DNA from: CAYQLK01 sp964426075
GTDB lineage: Bacteria > Patescibacteriota > Microgenomatia > CAYQLK01
NCBI GenBank assembly: GCA_964426075.1
Contig: CAYROP010000004.1
Span: 1-40,977 of the forward strand
DNA: 40,977 nucleotides
Direction: 5' to 3'
In this document: piece by piece, positions 24,493 to 32,068 of the stretch
Position numbering within the stretch: position 1 is the first letter of the stretch
Layout of the letters: each line of letters starts with the position of its first letter
Position numbers and translations under genes: made by a program
The notes under the pieces: generated by a model
The model's input: only the letters and a program-made list of their open reading frames with translations
Database searches by the model: none
Told to the model about the DNA's origin: nothing

Positions 24493-24563
24493 GTAAGTTA
24501 AGAAATTGAACAAAACTGTTTAAGTATTATCTTTAAACACTTTTTTTCTGTTTCCTAACTTAC
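24493..24563 (+). promoter_or_regulatory. Long imperfect hairpin in the rpsO-pnp spacer
   Basis: GTAAGTTA-A-GAAA (24493-24505) pairs with TTTC-C-TAACTTAC (24551-24563) with one mismatch, and TGTTTAA (24517-24523) pairs with TTAAACA (24533-24539) at the tip. The A-rich and T-rich stretches between can also pair partly, giving a nearly continuous stem of about 70 nt. It resembles the RNase III-cut hairpin in the E. coli pnp leader. Confidence 0.65.
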
Positions 24564-24646
24564 CACTACTAAGAACGCCAATAAAAATATTAGGCCGTTC
24601 AAGACGCGAACTTTTTATAGATTAGATTAATAAATTACACCAAAAA

Positions 24647-26893
24647 ATGAATAAAAAAATAATCAGGAAATCAATAGATTTCCAGGGTCGTACATTGACC
24701 TTCGAAACAGGCCGTATGGCCCAACTTACAAGCGGTGCCGTCTATGCAACTTACGGAGATACTGCAATCTTAGCAACCGTCGCTCGCAACAAGACCGCCC
24801 CAGATCTAGATTATTTTCCACTTAATGTAAGTTTTGAAGAAAAACTTTACGCAGGTGGACGGATTTCTAGTTCAAGATTTATTAAAAGAGAAGGTAAACC
24901 CACCGACGAATCGGTTCTTGCTGGTAGATTAATTGACCGTGGTATTAGACCACTTTTTCCAAAAGACTATTTTGCTGATGTTCAAGTAATCTCCACAGTC
25001 TTGTCAATTGATAACGAAAACGGGCCAGATATTCTAGGGTCGATTGCAGCTTCAGCTGCTTTGACGATCTCTGACGTACCATGGCAGGGTCCAATCGCGA
25101 CAGTTAGAGTTGGTCTTATTAATGATGAGATCGTTATTAATCCAACTACAACTCAACTAAAAGAAAGTAAGCTCGATTTGGTAATTACCGCCAACGATAA
25201 ATCAATCGGTATGATTGAAGCCGGTGCAAAAATCGTTGACGAAGATACAATGATCAAAGCGATGAATGCAGGTTTCGAAGCCTGTCAGCCGATTATTGCT
25301 TTGATTAAAGAATTTGCCAAAGAAGTAGGTAATACCAAACATGAGTACGAACCTTTGGTAATCGACGAAGTGAAGACCAAAGCAGTTAAGGAATTCATCA
25401 AAAAAGATGTTATTCCAACACTCAACGATGTTGAAACCGCAATGGACGAAACCTGGTTTCACACTCAAATGAATGTAATTAATGATAAGTTTGCAAACGA
25501 GCTTGAAGCAGGCGAAGTTTCCAAAAAAGAAATTTCTGCTGTTCTTGAAAAAGAATTTAAGTACTTCGTTCGCGAACAGGTACTAGAAAAGGGTTTGCGC
25601 CTAGATGGGCGTAAACTAGACGAAGTTAGACCGTTAACTTCCGAAGTTGGAGTTCTTCCAAGAACCCACGGTTCAGCACTATTCCAAAGAGGCAAAACTC
25701 AAGCCTTGTCCATTGTTACTCTTGGTTCGCCAAGTCTTTACCAAACAATTGATGGAATGTATGGCGAATCAACCAAGCGTTATATGCACCACTACAACTT
25801 CCCTCCATTTAGTAATGGAGAGTCTGGTCGTCTTGGATCTCCAGGTCGCAGGGAGATCGGGCATGGAATGTTGGCCGAAAGAGCTCTTGAGCCAGTTTTG
25901 CCTTCAGAATCTGACTTCCCATACGCAATTAGGGTCGTCTCTGAAATTTTAGGATCTAGTGGTTCAACCTCACAGGCTTCGGTTTGTGGTTCAACCCTTT
26001 GTCTTATGGATGCAGGTGTTCCACTTACTGCTCCTGTAGCCGGTATTGCTATGGGTCTTATGACCAATGACAAAAAGCATGTTGTGCTTACCGATATCGC
26101 TTACACAGAAGACGCAAACGGAGACATGGATTTTAAGGTTGCTGGTACCAAAGAAGGTATTACAGCAATCCAAATGGATATTAAACTAACCGAAATCCCC
26201 CTTCCAATTCTTGAGGAAGCAGTTCGCGAAGCATACAAAGCCAGAATTTTTATTCTAGAAAAAATGGCTGAAGCTATCGCTGAACCTCGTAAAGAGCTTA
26301 ACCAGTACGCTCCAAAAATTGAGTCAATAAAAATCGACCCAGAAAAAATCGGAGCCGTTATTGGTCAAGGAGGCAAGACGATTAACAAGATCGTGGCTGA
26401 AACAGGTACCGAGATCAACATTGATGACGATGGAAACGTTTCCGTCTCAGGTGTTGATATCGAATCTATTAGAAAAGCCATCGGAATTGTTGATGGATTA
26501 ACTCGCGAATTGGCCCCAGGTGAAGAATTTGAGGGTGAAGTCAAAAGAATTATGGACTTCGGGGCCTTTGTAGAAGTTCTTCCAGGCAAGGAAGGAATGG
26601 TTCACATTAGTGAAATCGCCCCAACTCGAGTCGAAAAAGTCGAAGACTATCTCGAAGTCGGACAAAAAGTCAAAGTTCGCGTTGTCGAAATCGACAATAT
26701 GGGCAGACTTAATCTTTCGATGAGGTTCGGTGCTGACGCTAAGTCTGAGGACGAAGAGCGCGGGCCAAGAGGCGGTGGAGATCGTGGTGGATTTGGCGGA
26801 GGCAGAGGCGGTGGGTTTGACCGTCGTCGCTCCGGTGGATTTGATCGTGGTGGGCGTGGCGGTTTCGACCGCAATCGCGGACCAAGAAGATAA
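24647..26893 (+). CDS. pnp: Polyribonucleotide nucleotidyltransferase (PNPase)
   Basis: Encodes 748 residues. Two RNase PH domains (about 10-140 and 310-545) flank an all-alpha linker. The second domain carries the catalytic region with FPPFSNGESGRLGSPGRREIGHG and CGSTLCLMDAGVPL. KH (PEKIGAVIGQGGKTINKI) and S1 (EGEVKRIMDFGAFVEVLPGKEGMVH) domains follow. The last 45 residues are an RGG-like tail of Gly, Arg, Asp and Phe, which E. coli PNPase lacks and which should add RNA binding. The enzyme degrades RNA 3' to 5' with phosphate, or adds tails. A long leader hairpin suggests autoregulation; a strong terminator follows. Confidence 0.97.
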   Translation: MNKKIIRKSIDFQGRTLTFETGRMAQLTSGAVYATYGDTAILATVARNKTAPDLDYFPLNVSFEEKLYAGGRISSSRFIKREGKPTDESVLAGRLIDRGIRPLFPKDYFADVQVISTVLSIDNENGPDILGSIAASAALTISDVPWQGPIATVRVGLINDEIVINPTTTQLKESKLDLVITANDKSIGMIEAGAKIVDEDTMIKAMNAGFEACQPIIALIKEFAKEVGNTKHEYEPLVIDEVKTKAVKEFIKKDVIPTLNDVETAMDETWFHTQMNVINDKFANELEAGEVSKKEISAVLEKEFKYFVREQVLEKGLRLDGRKLDEVRPLTSEVGVLPRTHGSALFQRGKTQALSIVTLGSPSLYQTIDGMYGESTKRYMHHYNFPPFSNGESGRLGSPGRREIGHGMLAERALEPVLPSESDFPYAIRVVSEILGSSGSTSQASVCGSTLCLMDAGVPLTAPVAGIAMGLMTNDKKHVVLTDIAYTEDANGDMDFKVAGTKEGITAIQMDIKLTEIPLPILEEAVREAYKARIFILEKMAEAIAEPRKELNQYAPKIESIKIDPEKIGAVIGQGGKTINKIVAETGTEINIDDDGNVSVSGVDIESIRKAIGIVDGLTRELAPGEEFEGEVKRIMDFGAFVEVLPGKEGMVHISEIAPTRVEKVEDYLEVGQKVKVRVVEIDNMGRLNLSMRFGADAKSEDEERGPRGGGDRGGFGGGRGGGFDRRRSGGFDRGGRGGFDRNRGPRR

Positions 26894-26917
26894 AATAGTC
26901 TTATAATTTTAAGATCC

Positions 26918-26950
26918 AAAAAGACTTGTAATCATACAAGTCTTTTTTTT
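26918..26950 (+). terminator. Intrinsic terminator of pnp
   Basis: AAAAAGACTTGT (26918-26929) pairs with ACAAGTCTTTTT (26936-26947) around AATCAT, with eight T in a row at the end. It ends the rpsO-pnp unit. Confidence 0.88.
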
Positions 26951-26979
26951 ATTATTAACACTATATATTCTAAATATAG

Positions 26980-27009
26980 TTGACAAATACCTATACTATA
27001 GGGTATAAT
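26980..27009 (+). promoter_or_regulatory. Consensus sigma-70-type promoter of GC-rich mini-gene
   Basis: TTGACA (26980-26985), 18-base spacer, TATAAT (27004-27009), both boxes perfect consensus. The block 26941-27000 has only 10 G/C in 60, against 45 in 60 at 27181-27240 inside the gene it drives. Confidence 0.85.
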
Positions 27010-27039
27010 AGTACTGTTAAATTAACATATTTAATATTC

Positions 27040-27101
27040 AAGTTAAAGCTGGAATGATTACCTGTGACTACGGTCGCAGGTATCCACGCCAGCTTTAACT
27101 T
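27040..27101 (+). promoter_or_regulatory. Highly structured leader RNA with UACG-capped hairpin
   Basis: Outer stem: AAGTTAAAGCTGG (27040-27052) with CCAGCTTTAACTT (27089-27101), 13 perfect bp. Then a symmetric internal loop of six bases on each side (27053-27058, 27083-27088). Inner stem: TACCTGTGAC (27059-27068) with GTCGCAGGTA (27073-27082), 10 bp including one G-U, capped by TACG with a closing C-G, the stable cUACGg tetraloop. There is no T-run after it, so it is not a terminator. The ribosome binding site GGGAGG begins 8 bases after the structure and is left free. Confidence 0.8.
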
Positions 27102-27122
27102 GGCAAACGGGAGGACAAGGTC

Positions 27123-27353
27123 ATGGTTATGTCACTTACAAACCAGGAAGGTCCGTTCGGAGCCTCACGGCTCGTCAACCAGCGTCGTATCGGCGACCAG
27201 CTGAGCCTCGCGGCTCGGATGACGCCCCCGCCGCCGCCAGTTCACGCCACCAGGCGCCAGACCCTTTGTGAGGTCGCCGGCTGTTTCACTCCTTGTGAGA
27301 ACGACACGGCGCACTTCAACATGATGCAGGATCTGTACGGGTCCAACGACTGA
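27123..27353 (+). CDS. GC-rich small protein with polyproline and Cys cluster, unknown function
   Basis: Encodes 76 residues from ATG 27123, preceded by GGGAGGAC at a good distance. It contains a run of five prolines (35-39) and a possible metal site C49-x4-C54-x3-C58-x5-H64 near the C-terminus. No family was recognised and there is no signal peptide. Its own promoter, structured leader and terminator make it a self-contained unit between pnp and the Lon-like gene. G+C is around 60-75 percent in blocks against under 40 percent in neighbours, so codon use is foreign to the genome. Confidence 0.65.
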   Translation: MVMSLTNQEGPFGASRLVNQRRIGDQLSLAARMTPPPPPVHATRRQTLCEVAGCFTPCENDTAHFNMMQDLYGSND

Positions 27354-27374
27354 GGCCTGGCCTCCCACCCCACC

Positions 27375-27403
27375 GGACCGCCCCTAAAAAGGCGGTCCTT
27401 TTT
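27375..27403 (+). terminator. Intrinsic terminator of the 76-residue gene
   Basis: GGACCGCC (27375-27382), loop CCTAAAAA, GGCGGTCC (27391-27398), five T. The loop is the same eight bases as in the terminator at 15856. Confidence 0.9.
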
Positions 27404-27430
27404 CATACTTTTAATCATTTTGTGTATACT
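27402..27430 (+). promoter_or_regulatory. Promoter of the zinc-ribbon mini-gene
   Basis: TTCATA (27402-27407), 17-base spacer, TATACT (27425-27430). It starts inside the T-run of the preceding terminator, so the two mini-genes are packed back to back but transcribed separately. Confidence 0.6.
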
Positions 27431-27467
27431 TCTGCCCACACATCCTAAAGTTAGGCAGGTAACTAAG

Positions 27468-27689
27468 TTGAGTCGCAGTTCTTGGTACCTCTCAAGTTTT
27501 CTTACTGCGCTACCAGAACCGAAAGGAAAGGTGTTGTCTGCTAATCGTTTTGGCTTGGAAGTTTTTCCTGCCGGAACATACCCGTCGTGTGAAGCACATG
27601 GCGCTCTTAATCAGGTCAGCCCTTCCAGGAATGGAACCTCTTGGTGGCGGTGCTTGGCTTGTCATATCGGTTGTTCTTGGAGCAGATAA
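27468..27689 (+). CDS. GC-rich small zinc-ribbon-like protein
   Basis: Encodes 73 residues from TTG 27468, chosen because the promoter ends at 27430 and AGGCAGG (27453-27459) is well placed; an earlier TTG at 27420 would precede the expected transcript start. The C-terminus has C41-x2-H44 and C62-x2-C65, with Trp-Trp-Arg just before the second pair and H66/C69 close behind. This layout fits a single zinc ribbon that binds DNA, RNA or protein. No signal peptide. TAA stop, followed by its own terminator. As with the previous gene, the base composition differs strongly from the flanks. The function is unknown. Confidence 0.65.
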   Translation: MSRSSWYLSSFLTALPEPKGKVLSANRFGLEVFPAGTYPSCEAHGALNQVSPSRNGTSWWRCLACHIGCSWSR

Positions 27690-27707
27690 GGCTAGGTGTA
27701 CTTTCTT

Positions 27708-27740
27708 AGCTCTCAGGTATTTATACTTGAGAGCTTTTTA
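27708..27740 (+). terminator. Intrinsic terminator of the zinc-ribbon gene
   Basis: AGCTCTCA (27708-27715) pairs with TGAGAGCT (27728-27735), with an inner GTA/TAC pairing, followed by TTTT. Confidence 0.85.
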
Positions 27741-27813
27741 ATAACTAATTACTCAAAAAACCAAATATTTCATATTCATAGCTAAATTATTTTTTTTCCG
27801 TTAAAATTTCTAT

Positions 27814-28860
27814 ATGTCCCAAACTGCCCAAGAAGACATCACAAAACTTGCTCAAAAAGTTCAACAAGTCCAACTTCCACCGGATTTATTGGAAAAGGTT
27901 AACTCTCAGCTAACTAGACTTGAACGAATGGTGACCCTTGGTAGCTATAGTAACGAATATGAGGCTGTCAGTAGGTATATAGATTGGGTTGTTTCTATAC
28001 CTTGGAATTCCAAAACCAACGACATTCTTGATCTGGCAAAAGCCAAAGAAGTTTTTGACAAAAATCACTACGGGCTTGATCCAATAAAAACTAGAATTAT
28101 TGAGTATCTTTCCGTACTTAAACTGCAATTAGTCCAGAACGCTGGTGTTTCAAGAGCTCCAATTCTCTTTTTGATTGGACTAGTTGGTACAGGAAAAACC
28201 ACCATGGCAATATCAATTGCCGAAGCCATGGGCAGAGAGTTCATTCGTATACCTTTTGGAGGAATGGGGGACTCAATTCAACTACGTGGACAATCGAGAG
28301 CTTATCCTGATGCCGAACCAGGATTAATCGTAAAAGCCTTAAAAAGAGCCAAAAGTCGTAATCCAGTTCTGCTTTTGGATGAAATAGATAGAGTTTCAGC
28401 AGAAACTAGAAACGATATTATGGGTGTACTAGTTGAGCTTCTTGACCCAGAACAAAACTCGGCTTTTACCGACCATTATCTAGATTACCCTGTTAATTTA
28501 TCTGATGTTCTCTTCGTTGCAACGGCTAACAATACAGGCAATATTGCTACCGCCGTAATGGATCGTCTTGAGCCAATACAAATGCCTTCATACACCGACG
28601 AAGAAAAATTAGTTATAGCTCAAAAATACATTTTCCCAAAAGTCATTAAAAACTCCGGCTTAAGCGATGTTAGAATCGCAGTTGACGACAGTGTTTGGCC
28701 CAAAATTATTAGACCACTTGGTTTTGATGGTGGAATGAGATCTTTAGAAAGAACTATTAGTGGAATTGCAAGGCGGATAGCTTTTCAGGTAATACAAACA
28801 CAAAACAAAGATTTTCATATTACTGAAGACAACATTAAAGATTTTGTGCCTTCGTGGTAA
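27814..28860 (+). CDS. Lon-like AAA+ ATPase lacking the protease domain
   Basis: Encodes 348 residues corresponding to the middle of LonA: the end of the N-terminal helical region with SRYIDWVVSIPW (53-64), then the AAA+ module with Walker A GLVGTGKTT (122-130), Walker B LLLDEID (186-192), sensor-1 ATANN, an arginine finger (Arg251) and sensor-2 GGMRSLER (Arg309). The Lon substrate-recognition N-domain and the Ser-Lys protease domain are absent; the next frame is an unrelated glycosylase. All ATPase residues are present, so it probably unfolds or remodels proteins, perhaps with a separate peptidase. No close partner is visible. Confidence 0.88.
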   Translation: MSQTAQEDITKLAQKVQQVQLPPDLLEKVNSQLTRLERMVTLGSYSNEYEAVSRYIDWVVSIPWNSKTNDILDLAKAKEVFDKNHYGLDPIKTRIIEYLSVLKLQLVQNAGVSRAPILFLIGLVGTGKTTMAISIAEAMGREFIRIPFGGMGDSIQLRGQSRAYPDAEPGLIVKALKRAKSRNPVLLLDEIDRVSAETRNDIMGVLVELLDPEQNSAFTDHYLDYPVNLSDVLFVATANNTGNIATAVMDRLEPIQMPSYTDEEKLVIAQKYIFPKVIKNSGLSDVRIAVDDSVWPKIIRPLGFDGGMRSLERTISGIARRIAFQVIQTQNKDFHITEDNIKDFVPSW

Positions 28861-28897
28861 GCTTTAGCAGTTAACCTTAACTACTAATTTTTAATTA

Positions 28898-29518
28898 ATG
28901 ACCTCATCAGAAAAAAAAGATTTACTTAGTCAGGTAGCAGAAGATGTTAAGAATCTGCGTCTTGGCACGCTTTACAAAACCGCCACACAATCTGTTCCTG
29001 GTGATGGTAATCCTGATGCTGATATTTTATTTATTGGCGAAGCACCTGGTTTTTTTGAAGATCAAAAAGGTAAACCTTTTGTCGGGAACGCCGGCAAACT
29101 TCTAGATAAAATGTTAGAAAGTATTTCTTTAAATAGGGAAGATATTTTTATAACTAATATTATTAAACACCGACCGCCTGAAAATCGTGATCCCACCCCA
29201 GAAGAAATTAAAATTTATACACCATTCCTAAAGCGCCAGATACAAATCATCCAACCTCAAATAATCGCGACTTTGGGTAGGTTTTCAATGAATCTTTTTT
29301 TACCAGATGAAAAAATATCTCAAGCCCACGGACGGTCTTTTCAAGTCGGAAAATACCTTCTCTTTCCACTTTACCATCCTGCTGCTGCGTTAAGAGCCGG
29401 AAATATTTTAAAAGAATTAGAAAATGATTTTAAAAAACTTAAAATTATTTTAGATCAATCAAAAATTAAAAAAACGTCAACCTCAGAAGCTAGTGCTATC
29501 CAAGAAGAATTACTTTAA
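28898..29518 (+). CDS. Family-4 uracil-DNA glycosylase-like protein without Fe-S cysteines
   Basis: Encodes 206 residues with the family-4 UDG motifs: FIGEAPGFFEDQKGKPFVG (45-63) as motif 1, NIIKHRPPENRDPTPEEI, and LYHPAAALR (158-166) as motif 2. The enzyme would remove uracil from DNA in base excision repair. The family normally binds a 4Fe-4S cluster through four cysteines, two near the N-terminus and two in KCRPP and EIxxCxPFL. Here they read Leu/Gly, His91 and Tyr107, and the whole protein has no cysteine. The catalytic region looks intact. Gene start at ATG 28898, 37 bases after the Lon-like gene. Confidence 0.9.
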   Translation: MTSSEKKDLLSQVAEDVKNLRLGTLYKTATQSVPGDGNPDADILFIGEAPGFFEDQKGKPFVGNAGKLLDKMLESISLNREDIFITNIIKHRPPENRDPTPEEIKIYTPFLKRQIQIIQPQIIATLGRFSMNLFLPDEKISQAHGRSFQVGKYLLFPLYHPAAALRAGNILKELENDFKKLKIILDQSKIKKTSTSEASAIQEELL

Positions 29519-30708
29519 TCCGCCTGAACAAAATCAGGTTCGTTAATTATTGCCTGATTTATTTCAAAACAATTATTTTTATCTTTGCCCGTTAAAGGGT
29601 CACAAAAAGTATTTAATTGTTCCTTACCATACGCTTTAACAATCATCGCCCCCAGATCAGAGAGACATCCTGACCTTACCTCTCCTTCGACTGCCAAACA
29701 AATATTCTTAGCTTTTGTCCCAAAAGAACTATCTGGAGTATGAATAGAAAAAATATTTGCTCCCTTCAAACAGCTTCTAAACTGATTATTTTCAGTACGC
29801 TTACACAGTCCCAAAGTTTTTTGTGCGTCACCATTGTTTCGCAAATATGCAGACTCACCAATTCTGGAAAAACAGATATTAGAAATCTGACTCGGTACTT
29901 GTGTGCAAAAACCAAACGAATCTTCAATATTCAAATCTCTGACAAAAGTTAAAAACCCTCCAAACTGATAACAAGAGTACCTTAATACTTCCTCAAGTCC
30001 TTTACAGTATTCATAAAGATCTTTTGGTACTTTATCAAATGGGGCCTGGTTGACTAAGTTAGTGTCCATAAACGCTGCATGCCCACATTGAAATTTATCA
30101 GAATTTTTTTCGATTCTTTGACAATCTTTTATTACTTTGGCAATATCCAAACTGTAATATTCCATTAGCCCATGTCCGATACCATGAAAACACATATCTC
30201 GTACGGTTTTATCAATACCAGTCAAATTACAAAAACTATTTAAGTCTCCATCTTTAGATACTGTAGTAACAAACACATGTCCCGCACCATTTAGACACCC
30301 TCCTTCACAAGAAACACTGCAGGTTTCCAAAATCTCTCTAGATGAGTATCCAGCTTTTACTGCTTCAATTCCAATACCGTGCCCAATGTCATGACATCGG
30401 GTTCCGACTAAATATGACCCTTGTTCAGTCTGCATGTATTCGTCAAGTCCTTCCAAAGTACTTTTTAAGTCATTGGCTCGCATATAGCTAAAAATCTGAT
30501 CGTTATAACAGCTACGCCTCTGAGAATGTAAAAAATTACTATCAGAATATTCATAAACTTCACAGTTTTTCATCTGTTTAGCTAGTTGCGAGCTTATTTT
30601 CGTAGAAGAAAAATCTTTAGTTGTGTCAAAAAAAACATTCGAGATAATACCTAAGATTAAAACGAAAAAGAATATTACATACGGTTTGGTAAGCAGCATA
30701 ATTTTCAT
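29515..30708 (-). CDS. Anchored extracytoplasmic Cys/His-motif protein, paralog 1
   Basis: Encodes 397 residues with an N-terminal membrane anchor (about 9-27) and an external part full of ordered Cys/His motifs: CHDIGHGIG (C105, H106, H110), CLNGAGH (C138, H144), CFHGIGHG (C173, H175, H179) and CGHAAFMD (C208, H210), with other single cysteines between. No CxxCH haem motif is present. The spacing is kept in two paralogs (30711 and 38386), so the residues likely bind metal and/or form disulfides. I do not recognise a named family. Translation is coupled to the paralog upstream, with 2 bases between stop and ATG. Its end overlaps the convergent UDG gene by four bases. Confidence 0.8.
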   Translation of the reverse strand: MKIMLLTKPYVIFFFVLILGIISNVFFDTTKDFSSTKISSQLAKQMKNCEVYEYSDSNFLHSQRRSCYNDQIFSYMRANDLKSTLEGLDEYMQTEQGSYLVGTRCHDIGHGIGIEAVKAGYSSREILETCSVSCEGGCLNGAGHVFVTTVSKDGDLNSFCNLTGIDKTVRDMCFHGIGHGLMEYYSLDIAKVIKDCQRIEKNSDKFQCGHAAFMDTNLVNQAPFDKVPKDLYEYCKGLEEVLRYSCYQFGGFLTFVRDLNIEDSFGFCTQVPSQISNICFSRIGESAYLRNNGDAQKTLGLCKRTENNQFRSCLKGANIFSIHTPDSSFGTKAKNICLAVEGEVRSGCLSDLGAMIVKAYGKEQLNTFCDPLTGKDKNNCFEINQAIINEPDFVQAD

Positions 30709-30710
30709 TA

Positions 30711-31898
30711 TTACTTAATTGTCATATCCCTTTCTTGCCTAATCTTTTCGCAGTTTTTTTTATCTTCACCAAACAATTGATTACAAGTTTCGGTTCTTCT
30801 TTCTTGTCCATGAACAGCTTCTATTTCTCCACCCAAAAATTCAAAACAAATTATTCGTGAAGTCTTATTTTGTAGCAAGGAACAAAATTTTGCACCCAAA
30901 CCACCAAAAGAACTATCCGCACCATAAATCGAAGATCTTACAGCCCCTTCCATACATCTGTCTAGCTCCTCGCCAGTTCCAATCTCACATCCCTTTACAA
31001 TTTTTTCTGGATCGCGACCGAGAATTGAAAAATAAGCTTCTCCGATTCTTTCTTGACAATTTTCCTTAAACTCCGCAGGTATTTTTTTACAGGCAACAAA
31101 AGAGTCTTTTGTGTCAACTGTTCTTGAGTACGCTAAAAACCCAACAAACTCGTAACAGCTTGGTTGAAAAACCTTTTTTTTAGAATCACAAAAACCAACA
31201 ATATCTTCAGGTATCGTTCTCACTGGCGCTGTATACAAAAGCGCATAATCCATAACTGCCGCATGTCCACATTCGTATTGCCCCATTTCTGATGGAATTT
31301 GTTCACAAAAATTCATAGTTTTCGTAATATCAGCACTATTCGTTTCCATGTATCCATGACCTAATCCGTGATAACACATTCTTTTAAGATTTTCTCCAAC
31401 CCCATCAACATTGCAAAAACTTACTAACTCATCTGGTTGGTGGTCGGTAAGAACATAAACATGTGCTGCGCCGTTTAGACAACCTCCAACACACCAATCT
31501 GCGCATTCGGTCAGGATTTCCTTACTTGGAACACCTTTTTTAACTGCTTCGATTCCAATACCATGGCCAAGATCATGGCATCTCCTACCGTCTAAAAACT
31601 TACCCTCATCTGATTGCATATAAGTTTTTAAAGTATTTATTGTTATGCCCAGACCCTCATCTCTCACCATGCCAGCAACCGTAAGTTTATAGCAGCTACT
31701 TCTTTCTGAATGGTCGAATTGAATTTCATCGTATGGTTTTTTCTCACACTTTTTTAACTGAGCAATATTTTTATCGCCTGTGCCTGTAACATTAGAAGCA
31801 AAACTGGGCAAGTCATCAATGAATATTCGAGTAAAAACTCCAACCAAAAACAAGATAGAAAATAATGAAAAAGCAAAGAGTTTCTTTTTGTTTAGCAT
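30711..31898 (-). CDS. Anchored extracytoplasmic Cys/His-motif protein, paralog 2
   Basis: Encodes 395 residues with the same design as the gene at 29515: basic start MLNKKK, membrane anchor (about 7-24), then CHDLGHGIG (C107, H108, H112), CLNGAAH (C140, H146), CYHGLGHG (C175, H177, H181) and CGHAAVMD (C210, H212), each at nearly the same distance as in the paralog. First gene of the two-gene unit, divergent from rnj with a 170-base spacer that should hold both promoters. Probably a surface metal-binding or redox protein; the function is unknown. Confidence 0.8.
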   Translation of the reverse strand: MLNKKKLFAFSLFSILFLVGVFTRIFIDDLPSFASNVTGTGDKNIAQLKKCEKKPYDEIQFDHSERSSCYKLTVAGMVRDEGLGITINTLKTYMQSDEGKFLDGRRCHDLGHGIGIEAVKKGVPSKEILTECADWCVGGCLNGAAHVYVLTDHQPDELVSFCNVDGVGENLKRMCYHGLGHGYMETNSADITKTMNFCEQIPSEMGQYECGHAAVMDYALLYTAPVRTIPEDIVGFCDSKKKVFQPSCYEFVGFLAYSRTVDTKDSFVACKKIPAEFKENCQERIGEAYFSILGRDPEKIVKGCEIGTGEELDRCMEGAVRSSIYGADSSFGGLGAKFCSLLQNKTSRIICFEFLGGEIEAVHGQERRTETCNQLFGEDKKNCEKIRQERDMTIK

Positions 31899-32068
31899 TT
31901 GAAATTAGTTAAACAATTATAAACCAATAAAAAAACCCAATTTGTAGTAGAATTCAGAACTCGTGAACAAACGATAAAAATAAATTTAGCCTGAAAATAG
32001 TTTAATAAATTACTTTTATTGTTTTGACTGGAAAAAACTTATAATTAAATAACTAGACAAAATCTACT

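Noticed and set aside
27420..27467. Upstream TTG start for the zinc-ribbon gene
   Set aside because: The codon lies within the promoter before the expected transcription start; the later TTG at 27468 has a better ribosome binding site.
29515..31898. Multihaem cytochrome c interpretation of the Cys/His-motif proteins
   Set aside because: The motifs are CHxxGH and CxHGxGH, not CxxCH, so covalent c-type haem attachment is not supported.
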